The position numbers were made by a program, and so were the translations under genes. 64,000 bases of DNA from Verrucomicrobiales bacterium. GTDB taxonomy: Bacteria > Verrucomicrobiota > Verrucomicrobiia > Verrucomicrobiales > DEV007. The notes below the pieces were generated by a model. That model searched no databases. It was not told where the DNA came from and saw only the letters and a program-made list of their open reading frames with translations. Below are positions 1 through 9,329 of this stretch, one piece after another (position 1 is the stretch's first letter; every line of letters starts with the position of its first letter). The DNA is taken from contig JARGPJ010000003.1 in NCBI GenBank assembly GCA_029212615.1, positions 372,001-436,000 of the forward strand, written 5' to 3'.

Positions 1-86
1 AGAATTCCCTCCACGTTGAAGCCCCACGGGTGAAATCCCTGTTGTTGAACTGCGAAAGATCGATCATATATCAAATATATATTGAT

Positions 87-1307
87 TTAAAGGGCGTCAA
101 TATGACGAGTCAACTCACCGGCAACATTATCCATTCGACAAAATGTAGGAACACCACATCCTCTGGACCATTGAGTCAGTAGTGATGGCGATTGCAAAAC
201 TTCATGGATCGATTTTGCAATCGATACACCACTAACTTTATCCAAAAGCATCCCGTTTAGACCATCTTTCACCACTGCTGCGCAATTCCTCGAGCTCAGC
301 ACGGGAAGTCCCGCCGCCATAGCTTCAAGTTGAGTAAGTCCAAATCCGTCAGAATGTGTTGGAAAAACAAACAAATCAGCCTGACCAAAATACGATCCTA
401 TCATAGATCGAGGAACCGAACCGTGAAAGCGAACTGATGAAAGTCCACGAAATCTCTCGGGAATATGGACTTGAACAGGCCCGACCACATCGAGTTCTAC
501 AGGATCATGCTCAAGCAACTCCATCGCCTCCAGTAGTTCAACAATTCCTTTTCTTAGATTTACCTGACCAAGAAATAGAACTCGCAGAGGCCGCTCTACG
601 GAGAAGACCGCAGGAGCATTGTGAGGGACCGCGCCCCCCCTTGCTTCATAAGGAATCGGTATTACTCGCAGACGGTCTTCCTGAACTCCTTCTTTTCTCA
701 ATGCTTTCGCACTCCACTCGGAATTCACAACAATGAAATCAGCCAATTCGAGCTCCTCGCTCCAGCCGGAATAGTATTCTTCGGATGCTACTCCCATTGA
801 CTCTTTAAACTCAGGACGCGATTGACGCAATTGTTCAGTCATTCGCCCTTCCTCCGGCCCTGGATCGATCTGACCAAGCACGGTTTTCCATCCTTGACTC
901 TTCGCCCAACGGAAAATATCGCGCGCAGCATAACTATAAGCGAAAAGACACCGTTCAACACTAGGATTACTAATAGCTTGAAGCGAGGCAAGTGCTCGTT
1001 TCTGGAAAAACCTGTTACGTTCAAGAATCGTCTGTCGGCGATCTACACCCATCATTCGATGCTGCAACTCGAAAGCTACAGTTGCCAGATTGGAATGCAT
1101 CACTTCAACACTATCCAGGTCCGCATGAAAACGCCCGGAAATACGTCGACCTGTATCACCAGGGAAAACAACCGGTGAATCCCACCAAAAATCTGTTATC
1201 AAAGCCTCGCAGCAGGCTTTCTGATGAAGCGCACGGACAAACGAATAGTGATCGCGAGCTCCTAGCTGGGCAATAATTACGGGGCGAGAATGAAATAAAT
1301 GGCTCAA
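87..1307 (-). CDS. Glycosyltransferase family 4 (GT4) protein
   Basis: Probable cytoplasmic GT-B glycosyltransferase adding a sugar to a lipid-linked polysaccharide intermediate; donor and acceptor cannot be told. The 406 residues show the two-domain GT4 layout: an N-terminal Rossmann half, then a nucleotide-sugar half opening with VLFLGQVNLRKG (about residue 245) and the EX7E-like motif DGFGLTQLE (about 325-333, first Glu replaced by Asp) followed by AMAAGLPVLSS. The start is TTG at 1307; no in-frame ATG lies near the expected N-terminus, and an upstream stop limits any extension. It is the last gene of the leftward glycosyltransferase block in this window, 18 bases downstream of the DUF218 gene. 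Confidence 0.88.
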   Translation of the reverse strand: MSHLFHSRPVIIAQLGARDHYSFVRALHQKACCEALITDFWWDSPVVFPGDTGRRISGRFHADLDSVEVMHSNLATVAFELQHRMMGVDRRQTILERNRFFQKRALASLQAISNPSVERCLFAYSYAARDIFRWAKSQGWKTVLGQIDPGPEEGRMTEQLRQSRPEFKESMGVASEEYYSGWSEELELADFIVVNSEWSAKALRKEGVQEDRLRVIPIPYEARGGAVPHNAPAVFSVERPLRVLFLGQVNLRKGIVELLEAMELLEHDPVELDVVGPVQVHIPERFRGLSSVRFHGSVPRSMIGSYFGQADLFVFPTHSDGFGLTQLEAMAAGLPVLSSRNCAAVVKDGLNGMLLDKVSGVSIAKSIHEVLQSPSLLTQWSRGCGVPTFCRMDNVAGELTRHIDAL

Positions 1308-1325
1308 TGAACAAATCGATATTTT

Positions 1326-1880
1326 CTATGAGTATGGGGAAATACCATATTTAACGGCATAGGCTAGGCGCTTAATCCGCTCCTGAAATCGGAGTTTCAA
1401 ACTCCGATAAAACGGACGATTCTGGCGGGGCTCGTTGCAAACGAAGAATTCGAAATCCGGCCCCGTCTCCCTAAAACAAGAGAGTGCCCGAGCAGAATGG
1501 TAGCCTGACGTCACCACTACCACTCGACTCGCCCCCATTCCCCTCAGAAGAGGCAATGTAAGTGCCGCATTTTCGAAGGTCGTCTGAGCCAGTGGCTCAT
1601 GTACAATCTGACTCTTTGGAATACCAAGGTCACGCAATTCTCGAATCGTATACCCCAAATCACCAGTCACTATAAGTGGCCCCGGCATTTGCTTCCACAG
1701 CAGATAACTCATTCGTGATCGCTCATAAGTATCCCCACCAAGTACAATCTGAACATCAAATTCTTCAGGGACCTGACTAGTTACTTTAACGGGAATCGTC
1801 GTCAACCCAGCAAACATCACAGACAACATCGTTAGAAAAACGACCGCCCATCGAGGTAACCTTTGTCTGATTTTAATCAA
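1326..1880 (-). CDS. YdcF/ElyC-like DUF218 membrane-anchored protein
   Basis: A 184-residue member of the DUF218 (YdcF/SanA/ElyC) family. One hydrophobic segment near the N-terminus (about residues 11-30) is followed by the family start QIVLGGDTYERS, a conserved Glu/Thr-rich middle (EPLAQTTFENA) and VVVVTSGYHSARAL, where the His and Arg are typical of the family. Family members act in cell-envelope or polysaccharide biology but their reaction is poorly known. The start is a TTG directly before the basic N-terminus; no ATG is available. It sits between two GT4 genes, so a role in envelope-glycan handling is likely by context only. Confidence 0.8.
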   Translation of the reverse strand: MIKIRQRLPRWAVVFLTMLSVMFAGLTTIPVKVTSQVPEEFDVQIVLGGDTYERSRMSYLLWKQMPGPLIVTGDLGYTIRELRDLGIPKSQIVHEPLAQTTFENAALTLPLLRGMGASRVVVVTSGYHSARALSCFRETGPDFEFFVCNEPRQNRPFYRSLKLRFQERIKRLAYAVKYGISPYS

Positions 1881-1896
1881 GATCTTAGCCGGGACT

Positions 1897-3033
1897 TTAC
1901 TGCTTGTGTCCTAGAATTTCTCGATAAAACTGCTCCACTGATTCAGCAATTGCTGACCACGCAAATTCCCGGGAAACCCATTCCTGACCACGTCGTCCCA
2001 TCTCCAAACGTTTCTCGATGCTCAATGAAGTCAGCTCACGGATTGCAGCAACCAATCCCTCGGGTTCTGGCTCTACCCAACGTCCGCATTGATTTAATTC
2101 CAATCCCGCCCAAGGAGTCCCGGTTGTCGCAATCACCGGAGTGCCCGCAGCAAGTGCCTCTGCCACAACAATTCCGAAATTCTCGCTGTAGCTTGGAAGA
2201 ATGAATAAATCCGCCTGCTCCATAGCTGTCCATTTGTCCTCCCCTTCGAGAGCTTCTTCGAAACTCCATGATTCATCGAGACCTGCTAAACGAACCTTTC
2301 TTCGAACCTCTGCCAAATGACCTCCCTCGTCAGGGCCCACAACTCGCATTTTCCAACCTTCGGGTTTCACCTGCACCCATGCGTCGACAAGGATCAGCAA
2401 CCCTTTCTTCGGATGAATTCGAGAAAGAAATAGCATCGTGGGTGAATTGCCCCTGCTGGCTGAGCCGCCATCAGTTCCCCTTTTGTGAATTTTTTCCACT
2501 CCGTTTGCAGCAACGAAAATCGGAGCGCCTAAGCCTAAACCAAGTAAGTTTTCTTCCTCCATCGCTGCCGTTGCATGCAATCCCGCTGCCATTTGAAGAT
2601 CTCTCTTCTGAAAGAGCCACCATGCCAAACGCTTTCTCCACTTCTTATGGTTTAGCGCCCAGGGCTCCAGCATCCCCCTTGGGCTCACTACACGAAGTAT
2701 CGCCCGTTTCCTACACGTCCTTGCCACTTTACGATGAAAATTCAACCAGACACCATGATCATGTACAATGTCAGGCTCGCCAAATACCTTCAACATTTCG
2801 TCGAAACTTCCAGAAAACAGGCGAAGCGAGCTCTGAGTATCTTCAGATAGATCTGCTATTGCCTCGCTTACATCCCATGAACGCCTGCCTGACACTCCCC
2901 CTCCGGCAACAGATGGGCTCCATAAGGCAACTTCATGCCCGCAATCTACGAGAGCCATCGCAAGCTGTGGAACAGACCTTGCCGGCCCCCCGGATGCTGG
3001 GGCCATCGAAGCAACACAATGAATTACTTTCAT
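1897..3033 (-). CDS. Glycosyltransferase family 4 protein
   Basis: GT-B fold retaining glycosyltransferase of 378 residues. The N-terminal domain starts VIHCVASMAPASGGP, a common acceptor-side glycine loop. The donor domain begins near residue 200 with LFLSRIHPKKGL, and EX7E is ENFGIVVAE at 284-292 followed by ALAAGTPVIATTG. ATG at 3033 overlaps the stop of the upstream Wzy-like gene as ATGA, so translation is probably coupled. The sugar transferred cannot be inferred. It belongs to the leftward exopolysaccharide gene run. Confidence 0.9.
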   Translation of the reverse strand: MKVIHCVASMAPASGGPARSVPQLAMALVDCGHEVALWSPSVAGGGVSGRRSWDVSEAIADLSEDTQSSLRLFSGSFDEMLKVFGEPDIVHDHGVWLNFHRKVARTCRKRAILRVVSPRGMLEPWALNHKKWRKRLAWWLFQKRDLQMAAGLHATAAMEEENLLGLGLGAPIFVAANGVEKIHKRGTDGGSASRGNSPTMLFLSRIHPKKGLLILVDAWVQVKPEGWKMRVVGPDEGGHLAEVRRKVRLAGLDESWSFEEALEGEDKWTAMEQADLFILPSYSENFGIVVAEALAAGTPVIATTGTPWAGLELNQCGRWVEPEPEGLVAAIRELTSLSIEKRLEMGRRGQEWVSREFAWSAIAESVEQFYREILGHKQ

Positions 3034-4403
3034 CCTTGTCGAGGTGGCTTCATTGGTAGCATTTGAGGTACGTCATTCCTCAAAGGTCGCCGCTCAATTG
3101 CTCCGCTTCCCCATATCAGGGTGGCTCCTGCCCCCAGGGCTAACATGACTAGTGGCAGGGACTGAACAAAAACACTCTGGACTAATTCAAAACTCAGAAT
3201 CAACGCCATCATGTAACCGGCACTGCCTCGATTTCGAACCTTTATGACAACTACCAGCCCGCCCCCATAGAGCAAAAACAGCCCCGCAATCCCCATATCA
3301 AAAAGAATCTCTAAAACCTGGGAATTCAGCGGTATCAGATTCCCATTTACTCCTATTCCTACACCTAATCCGTATCTCTCTCTGAAAACCTGATAATATC
3401 TTCCCAGCCCAACCCCCGAAGCCACGGTCAATGGCCTTTCCTTCAAATAGTCCTCTGCATAGAATTCCTGGCGATAAACTCTTCTCCCTTCAATACCGCT
3501 CTCCAACTCTGCTTGACGGCTATCCCACAGTGATTTCTGAATAGACAAATAGCTATCCACTCGCCCCTTCATGAAGACCATCAAAAGAAATGCCACACCC
3601 ACGAGAACGACCCCATACTTCCAACTTCGAGGTGAAAATAACATCACGACAACAGCCCAGGCCACAAGGGCAGCGAGGTAGGAAGCCGAGTATGTCATTA
3701 AAGAAACAAGCAGAAGGCCAATTGCCATTCCCCACCCCACCTGCTTGCGTAACATCCTCTTTTCTCGAGCCGCCAGAAACAACATCGCCAACACTCCAGC
3801 TAGCAAAATAAGCCCCAACCTCTTGGGTTCGTCGGCAAAGCCGTTGATTCGAAATCCACCTTCGCTCATCGCGCCGGATCCAGCTTCTTTGTGCGCTGAA
3901 TAGACAATTCCTCGATACGGCAACCCCAGCCGGTTTGCGACAACTTGGTAAATAGCGTATCCCCCATGAATCAATGCAGCAAAAGAGAATCCTTTGAAGA
4001 TTCGAGTTATCCCACCTTCACTCCGTGTAAATTGCCATGCAAAACCACACAAAATAATCAAATTAATATAATTAAGAGATCGAATCAGAGGACGTATCCC
4101 GGAATCTTTAGAAAGAAGTGCATATACAGTTGCTGCAACAGTAATCACTAATCCTGCGCGAAGCCAATTCGCAACGGGTCGCTGTGTAGGAAACCGGCCA
4201 GAAATACACCACCACAGCCCAATTATCAACGGAACCAATCGCCCCGGGGTCATTTGAGAAATTAGCGGAATAAAAAAGTCAACGGTAACTATGGTAGGAA
4301 GGAGCAACAAGAGCCGCTGCGGATCACTCCACAAAAAGTGAGCTGCAATGAGCACACATAAGGCCACCACTACGTAGTCGATGTATCCAAATCCTGAGGC
4401 CAT
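3030..4403 (-). CDS. Wzy/O-antigen-ligase family membrane protein
   Basis: A polytopic inner-membrane protein (457 residues) with about ten to twelve hydrophobic segments and one large periplasmic loop. The pattern is that of the O-antigen polymerase/ligase superfamily, which joins undecaprenyl-linked repeat units or moves them to an acceptor. The loop carries SGVGLGRYYQVFRERYGLG, similar to the G-x-G region before the second loop helix. It begins at ATG 4403, one base from the upstream GT4 stop, and its end overlaps the next GT4 start. A second Wzy-like protein is at 29006-30379. Polymerase and ligase cannot be told apart by sequence alone. Confidence 0.82.
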   Translation of the reverse strand: MASGFGYIDYVVVALCVLIAAHFLWSDPQRLLLLLPTIVTVDFFIPLISQMTPGRLVPLIIGLWWCISGRFPTQRPVANWLRAGLVITVAATVYALLSKDSGIRPLIRSLNYINLIILCGFAWQFTRSEGGITRIFKGFSFAALIHGGYAIYQVVANRLGLPYRGIVYSAHKEAGSGAMSEGGFRINGFADEPKRLGLILLAGVLAMLFLAAREKRMLRKQVGWGMAIGLLLVSLMTYSASYLAALVAWAVVVMLFSPRSWKYGVVLVGVAFLLMVFMKGRVDSYLSIQKSLWDSRQAELESGIEGRRVYRQEFYAEDYLKERPLTVASGVGLGRYYQVFRERYGLGVGIGVNGNLIPLNSQVLEILFDMGIAGLFLLYGGGLVVVIKVRNRGSAGYMMALILSFELVQSVFVQSLPLVMLALGAGATLIWGSGAIERRPLRNDVPQMLPMKPPRQG

Positions 4404-4404
4404 C

Positions 4405-5622
4405 CTAATTCAACGGGTGCGTATGCAAGGCGAGTCCACTGTATAATGTTGCAAGTTTTCCAGCAGCCTTAGTCCAGGCAAACTCACGCCCCACTTTTAC
4501 CGCCAATGAACGACTGTCAGACAACCATAAATCTGCAGCAACAAAATGTTCGATAGCACAGCATAAATCCTCAACGACACTTGGCACCAAAGCCCCCTCG
4601 CTCATTCTGCAAAGCTCGGGCAGCACTCCTGCAGGACTTCCTATCACCGGCAATCCCAATGCTGCTGCGTCCAACGCTGTCATACAAAACCCTTCCTCTA
4701 CCGAAGGCTGTACATAAAGGTTCGCCTCTTCATAATAGCCTGAAAGCTCATCGAGAGAAACCGCTCCTCGAACCCTGACGATCTCCTTCAGCCCCCTCCG
4801 GTCGATCTCCTCGACAATCGACGCCTGATAACGCGGAACTCGTCCCGGCGGGCCGACTAGATCCCAGACCAATTGGATACCCTGGTTCCGAAGGCAATCC
4901 GCCACTTCAGGAATCAGGTGTTGCCTCTTGTGCGGAACCCACCCACCAACTGTAAGGACTCTCAGAAGCCCTCCTTTCTTCGGCGCTCTCGTTTCCGGAA
5001 CCTGAACCTTCTTAAGTAAAGCCTCGGAACACCCGTGCCCAATCACTTCGATTCTGACATCTCCGCGTACCTGCCGCAGAAGCTTTCTCGAGATGTCGCT
5101 TGGCACTACCCAAGCATCGTAATCATGAGCGGTCAATCGCGCCCGGTTCTTCGCCGCCACCCCTTTAATACGCAGTTGGTCCCTCCAACGCTCAAGCAAG
5201 CGGTCTCCCGGCCACGAACGAGCGCATTCATGGGGCGGAACATTGTGAATAGTGGTCACACAAGGCACCCCTCTTTCACGCAGTTTTGCGGTGTTCAGCT
5301 TTTCATTAACAAACAACCCGAACATCACATGCACCAGCTCCACCTCACCATGGTCACACGCTAGAAACAAATGCTTGGATACTTCGTCGCAAAAGTGATA
5401 GCGGGTCTCTCGATCCGGGTCCCCAACTCGGGGCCACCCAACCCCCAATGCTGTAACCCGGTAGGAGTAACCTGCAAGACTCTCAGCTACCGCACCGTTT
5501 CCCGGCACTAAGAGATGCACCTGATGCCCCTGCCCCTGCAACGCCGAACAGATTTTATCCACGTATTCCACTGTCCCCCCAACCCGCGGATGGAAGTGCT
5601 CACTAATGGCAAAAATCTTCAT
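4405..5622 (-). CDS. Glycosyltransferase family 4 protein
   Basis: A 405-residue GT-B glycosyltransferase. The N-terminus IFAISEHFHPRVGGTVEYV is the glycine-rich GT4 opening. The donor half starts with VLTVGGWVPHKRQHLIPEV, and the EX7E site reads EGFCMTALD, with Asp at the second acidic position, followed by AAALGLPVIGSPAG. ATG at 5622 is six bases after the preceding GT2 gene, so the genes are probably cotranscribed. Substrate unknown. Confidence 0.88.
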   Translation of the reverse strand: MKIFAISEHFHPRVGGTVEYVDKICSALQGQGHQVHLLVPGNGAVAESLAGYSYRVTALGVGWPRVGDPDRETRYHFCDEVSKHLFLACDHGEVELVHVMFGLFVNEKLNTAKLRERGVPCVTTIHNVPPHECARSWPGDRLLERWRDQLRIKGVAAKNRARLTAHDYDAWVVPSDISRKLLRQVRGDVRIEVIGHGCSEALLKKVQVPETRAPKKGGLLRVLTVGGWVPHKRQHLIPEVADCLRNQGIQLVWDLVGPPGRVPRYQASIVEEIDRRGLKEIVRVRGAVSLDELSGYYEEANLYVQPSVEEGFCMTALDAAALGLPVIGSPAGVLPELCRMSEGALVPSVVEDLCCAIEHFVAADLWLSDSRSLAVKVGREFAWTKAAGKLATLYSGLALHTHPLN

Positions 5623-5628
5623 CGGACG

Positions 5629-6600
5629 CTATAAATTTCTTAAGGCCGCGCCAACCCTTTTAAGGAAAGCAAGTCCAGCAACGCCAACGAATTGCCTTAT
5701 CACACGGTCACGCTCTGTTCCGCTCCACTCATAGTTGGGGCACACATCATTAGCGAAGCCTAATAGATCCCGGCATCGTTGACGATCCAAAGACCATGCC
5801 GACAACGCAAGATTATCGATTCGTTTCGCCAAACCCGCACGCAACTGATGATTGCTGGCAAATTCCCGGGTATTCAACGTCAATAGCACCTTATTGCAAA
5901 CTCTCAGTCTCGCATCGATCTTATCAAGGGAATCATTAACGGATACACGATCGCCAGACTTACGGCAGTGCCTATAGAGGTAATGCACGTTAGAAACGGG
6001 TTGAAAATGGTAACCTTCGAAAAGCACACGAATCAAAAGATCGCCATCCTCATCGCTTACCAACGATTCATCATACATTCCAAGGTCACAAATGATATGA
6101 TTCGAGAAAAACACTCCACAGTGACTGAGAAAAGGCCGATGCAAAAGAATTGATAGTTGCTCAATTGGATCCGGCTTTAACCAGTCAGGTGGATGATTAA
6201 TCCAAGTTCGAGAGGACTCCACGAATACATGCTTCGTGCATGCAAACATCAAAACTTTGGAATTTTGCGCATTCCTTGCAGCTTCCAACATCCTCTCAAG
6301 AAAATCTGGTTCCAAGGCATCATCAGAATCGAGCACCACAATCCATTCCCCCTGGGCGACGGAAATCGCTCGATTGCGAGCTACCGCTTGTCCGGAGTTC
6401 TGATCCAAGCGCAGAACTTTTACTACCACCTTCTTCTGGTTTTGGAGTGCTTCAAACCATTCTCCCCGATCAGGCTCCGATCCATCATCGACCACAATCC
6501 ACTCAAAATCTAAAAGAGTTTGAGCTTCAAGTGATCTCAATGCAGAGAAATCCTGAGGGTCAGGATTCAGGCAACTGGTAATTACCGAGATGACGGGCAT
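5629..6600 (-). CDS. Glycosyltransferase family 2 protein
   Basis: Inverting GT-A glycosyltransferase, 323 residues, probably at the inner face of the cytoplasmic membrane. It opens with ISVITSCLNPDPQDF, has the nucleotide-binding VVDDGSEPDRGEW and GQAVARNRAI, and the metal-binding DXD-type motif VLDSDDALEPDF near residue 110. The C-terminal 100 residues are poorly conserved and may bind the acceptor. ATG at 6600. Upstream lies a non-coding and decayed stretch, so this gene may begin a separate transcript within the block. Confidence 0.88.
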   Translation of the reverse strand: MPVISVITSCLNPDPQDFSALRSLEAQTLLDFEWIVVDDGSEPDRGEWFEALQNQKKVVVKVLRLDQNSGQAVARNRAISVAQGEWIVVLDSDDALEPDFLERMLEAARNAQNSKVLMFACTKHVFVESSRTWINHPPDWLKPDPIEQLSILLHRPFLSHCGVFFSNHIICDLGMYDESLVSDEDGDLLIRVLFEGYHFQPVSNVHYLYRHCRKSGDRVSVNDSLDKIDARLRVCNKVLLTLNTREFASNHQLRAGLAKRIDNLALSAWSLDRQRCRDLLGFANDVCPNYEWSGTERDRVIRQFVGVAGLAFLKRVGAALRNL

Positions 6601-6828
6601 ACGCTAAATAGGTAAACTCAATATATACAACCGTATCGCTGATCAAAAACCAGAAGACAGGCATCACTTCCATCTTCAAATACCTGGGAATTCAGAAAGA
6701 GATTATCGTATATTCAGCTACGGCATCGAGACACAAAATATTTACTCAAAAGAGAATCCAGCTTTTCACGTTCTACCATTGGGATCGTAACAGTCTACGC
6801 ATTGTGTCTTCTTCCAATCATTCATTCC
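6601..6828. other. Gene-free AT-rich stretch
   Basis: Between the GT2 gene ending at 6600 and the decayed sulfotransferase remnant. No convincing reading frame, hairpin with T-run or repeat was seen. It probably holds the leader of the 5629-6600 gene and worn-out remains of the sulfotransferase gene's 3' half. Confidence 0.4.
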
Positions 6829-7124
6829 ACACACCAATGCAGCGTGCAATCGGTCCGATGACGCCCTGGAAAGGCGCCACCCACATGAAATAAAGCCATT
6901 TGTAATACGTCTATGGTGACTCTTGGCAGATCGGAAGATTGGTTTCGCGCCTGACTGCGATACCAACCGACGCAATCCCTCCAATGCGGTTACTTTACAA
7001 AATAATCGACCTCTTTCACCTCGAATGCGAGAATGTCGAGATATGAATTCAAAAAGGCATGCAACGAGGTCGTGCCGACTTTCATGTCACCGATCACAAA
7101 TAGATTGGGCAAACTTACATCCAT
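6829..7124 (-). pseudogene. Decayed sulfotransferase (N-terminal remnant)
   Basis: From ATG 7124 the minus strand reads MDVSLPNLFVIGDMKVGTTS and continues to KEVDYFVK, then a TAA stop at 6990-6992. This matches the start of PAPS-dependent sulfotransferases: the 5'-phosphosulfate loop (K-x-GTTSL) and the KEP.YF motif. Reading through the stop in the same frame gives PHWRDCVGWYRSQ, which matches the family's next conserved block (NW.RG..WYRS), before the frame dissolves and ends near 6829. The 3' phosphate-binding region and the rest (about 200 residues) are missing. Its start overlaps the end of the upstream GT2 gene by ten bases, as an intact operon gene would. It is probably inactive. Confidence 0.75.
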
Positions 7125-8119
7125 GGAAAAACTGAGATGGATTGCTCTCTCCCAGAATCCTGAGCTTTCGACAGTAATCGAAGTCGGCGTCTCATACTGA
7201 TAGCAACCTCTACCCCGAAAATTTTTGTCAAGATGCGCAATCCGGCCCCATGAATCTGGTCTGGCCATTCCCTCGAACCTGGATACATCTCGAGTTCGGC
7301 GAGAGCATACTCCATCCAACGCTGGCTATAGTGGGAACTGAAATAGGCGAAATTAAGCCAGCGTCTGCGAATGGCCCCCCTCGATTTTCTGTCAGTTTGA
7401 GCGCCCCCGAGCCGCTCCGCTAGAATCCGTATCGCCTCTGCCTTACTCCAAAGCGCCTTATCACTCACAGACCTGCTAACGTTATGTTCCTGAGGCGTAC
7501 GGTAGTATGCTTCCACCTCTCCGCAGAATACAACGTTCCGCGCTTTCAGAAGCACTCTGCCGAAGAACTCTCCATCTTGGTCAGCAGCCAATGCCTCATT
7601 CCACAGCCCCACTTCATCGATCAATTGCCTTGAAACTAGCCAACAAGCTGGATTGAAAAAGCCTCCACCCAACCACATATCAACCAGCAATTCGGAAGCG
7701 TTCGGATAATTTTTCCAGAAAACTTGCGCCGATTGTTCACGCATCCGATTTCCTTCAAAATAGCGCCACGCGCAGTTTGCAACTGTACCCAAATCATTCT
7801 CTGCCAGAGCCCTTATCTGAGCTTCAATTTTACCTACACCTAGCCAGTCGTCAGCGTCTAGAAACTGAATCCAATCTCCATTTGCCATGGCGAGACCTCG
7901 ATTCCTCGCTGCACAACCACCCCGATTCGGGCCACTATCCCAACGGATTCTACATCCGAAACTCTCTATCAATTCCAAACTACCATCGGTCGAACCATCA
8001 TCAATCACGATAACCTCACAAGCCGCGTGAGTTTGACTCAACGCGCTCTGGATCGCTTGCGCGACATAAGACTCGGCGTTGTAGCACGGGATGATGATGC
8101 TAACTAGGGGGACAACCAT
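7115..8119 (-). CDS. Glycosyltransferase family 2 protein
   Basis: GT-A fold glycosyltransferase of 334 residues. It shows VSIIIPCYNAESYVAQAI, IVIDDGSTDGS and the DXD-type motif FLDADDWLG near residue 87. A later EVGLWNEALAADQDGEFFGR segment is the usual catalytic-base region (ED/QD). ATG at 8119. The overlap of its last codons with the sulfotransferase remnant suggests the two once formed a coupled pair, which would fit a sulfated glycan. Substrate unknown. Confidence 0.89.
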   Translation of the reverse strand: MVVPLVSIIIPCYNAESYVAQAIQSALSQTHAACEVIVIDDGSTDGSLELIESFGCRIRWDSGPNRGGCAARNRGLAMANGDWIQFLDADDWLGVGKIEAQIRALAENDLGTVANCAWRYFEGNRMREQSAQVFWKNYPNASELLVDMWLGGGFFNPACWLVSRQLIDEVGLWNEALAADQDGEFFGRVLLKARNVVFCGEVEAYYRTPQEHNVSRSVSDKALWSKAEAIRILAERLGGAQTDRKSRGAIRRRWLNFAYFSSHYSQRWMEYALAELEMYPGSREWPDQIHGAGLRILTKIFGVEVAISMRRRLRLLSKAQDSGREQSISVFPWM

Positions 8120-8182
8120 TTGTTCAGACTACAAAAGTATAAATACAACAATAACGAAATCATCTAAACCATGAGACCCATA

Positions 8183-9304
8183 TCAAACGCATGATTCAAG
8201 TACATTCCTAAGCTGATAGATATACTGATTGGCGGTATACTTTCCAAGTGCGTCTCTACGTGCAGCATCACCCATCTTCATTGCCAGATGAGGGTCGGTG
8301 GCGAGTCGAATCATTTCTAATGCCATACCTTGAACATCCCGCTCTTCGACGAGAAACCCAGTCTCCTGATCAATAACGACTTCTCCGATCCCGGCATGCC
8401 GAGTAGCAATTACTGCTACCCCACTGATGAGTGCCTCTATCACAGCCACAGGAGTACCTTCTGAGTCGCCAGCATCAGGTCCACGCTGCGGCGTGATTGA
8501 ATGCTGCACGAAGGCGAAGGCTCGCTGCATCGATTCGGCTACTTCCTCGGGACTGATGATTCCGGGAAATTTAACAGACTCAGCAATACCCAATGCAGAG
8601 GCAAAATTACAGGTAGTTTCCCATAGCGGCCCGTCGCCCGCAAGAACTAGTTTTGCCTCGGGGCAGCGTTCGAGAACAGTCTTGAAAGCAAGTAATGTTA
8701 GATATGGTGCTTTCTTATCCACAAATCGGCCAACTCCGAAAAATAGAGGGTCACCAAGCAATTTCGCCTTCCGGAAGAACTTTTCTTCATCCACGCCGCA
8801 ACGGAGAATTGAGATTTTTTCTGCTGGGATTCCGAGGGAAATGAGAGCTTCCCGCATCACCCCGGACACCGCGACCAACGCAGCAGCATCACGGCCAAGC
8901 TGCCTGTAAGCCTCGGCATGTTCCCCTACAATGCTTTCCATATGTGCATCCCTTCCGTGAAAGTGAACCACAAGAGGGATCCCTAGCGCACTACACACGG
9001 GCAACAAAGCAACGCCAGTAGGACCGTAGTTTGCGAGCAATACAGTGACTTGGGCTCGCTTCAGTCGCCGTATCAGTTCACGGGACTGCGGTCCTTCCCA
9101 CCGAGAATCGTTGAGTCCCACCTCGACCGCGATGTCAAGCAATCCCCTTACTGACTTAAGTGGTGCTATCGGCCCGCCCGGTATCGTCTCACTGGCAACT
9201 GGCCCACCATGAATTCGCATCACACACGGGAGTCGCTCCATCTGCATGTGGATAAAGGTCTCTGAATATGCCGAAGATGACGGCGAAGCGATGGCAAACT
9301 TCAT
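8183..9304 (-). CDS. Glycosyltransferase family 4 protein (WcaL-like)
   Basis: A GT-B glycosyltransferase of about 373 residues. The chosen ATG at 9304 gives MKFAIASPSSSAYSETFIH, a typical GT4 opening for colanic-acid-type transferases; a longer frame runs upstream but overlaps the methyltransferase gene. The donor domain has FGVGRFVDKKAPYLTLLAF, LAGDGPLWE and EX7E as EGTPVAVIE followed by ALISGVAVIATRHAG. A PQRGPDAGDSEG segment precedes EX7E, as in WcaL/AmsK-type proteins. It lies between the methyltransferase and a GT2 gene. Confidence 0.89.
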   Translation of the reverse strand: MKFAIASPSSSAYSETFIHMQMERLPCVMRIHGGPVASETIPGGPIAPLKSVRGLLDIAVEVGLNDSRWEGPQSRELIRRLKRAQVTVLLANYGPTGVALLPVCSALGIPLVVHFHGRDAHMESIVGEHAEAYRQLGRDAAALVAVSGVMREALISLGIPAEKISILRCGVDEEKFFRKAKLLGDPLFFGVGRFVDKKAPYLTLLAFKTVLERCPEAKLVLAGDGPLWETTCNFASALGIAESVKFPGIISPEEVAESMQRAFAFVQHSITPQRGPDAGDSEGTPVAVIEALISGVAVIATRHAGIGEVVIDQETGFLVEERDVQGMALEMIRLATDPHLAMKMGDAARRDALGKYTANQYIYQLRNVLESCV

Positions 9305-9329
9305 AATTAGATAGACTACAGAACTCAAC

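Noticed and set aside
2268..3059. Plus-strand open frame of 263 codons
   Set aside because: Antisense to a clear GT4 gene.
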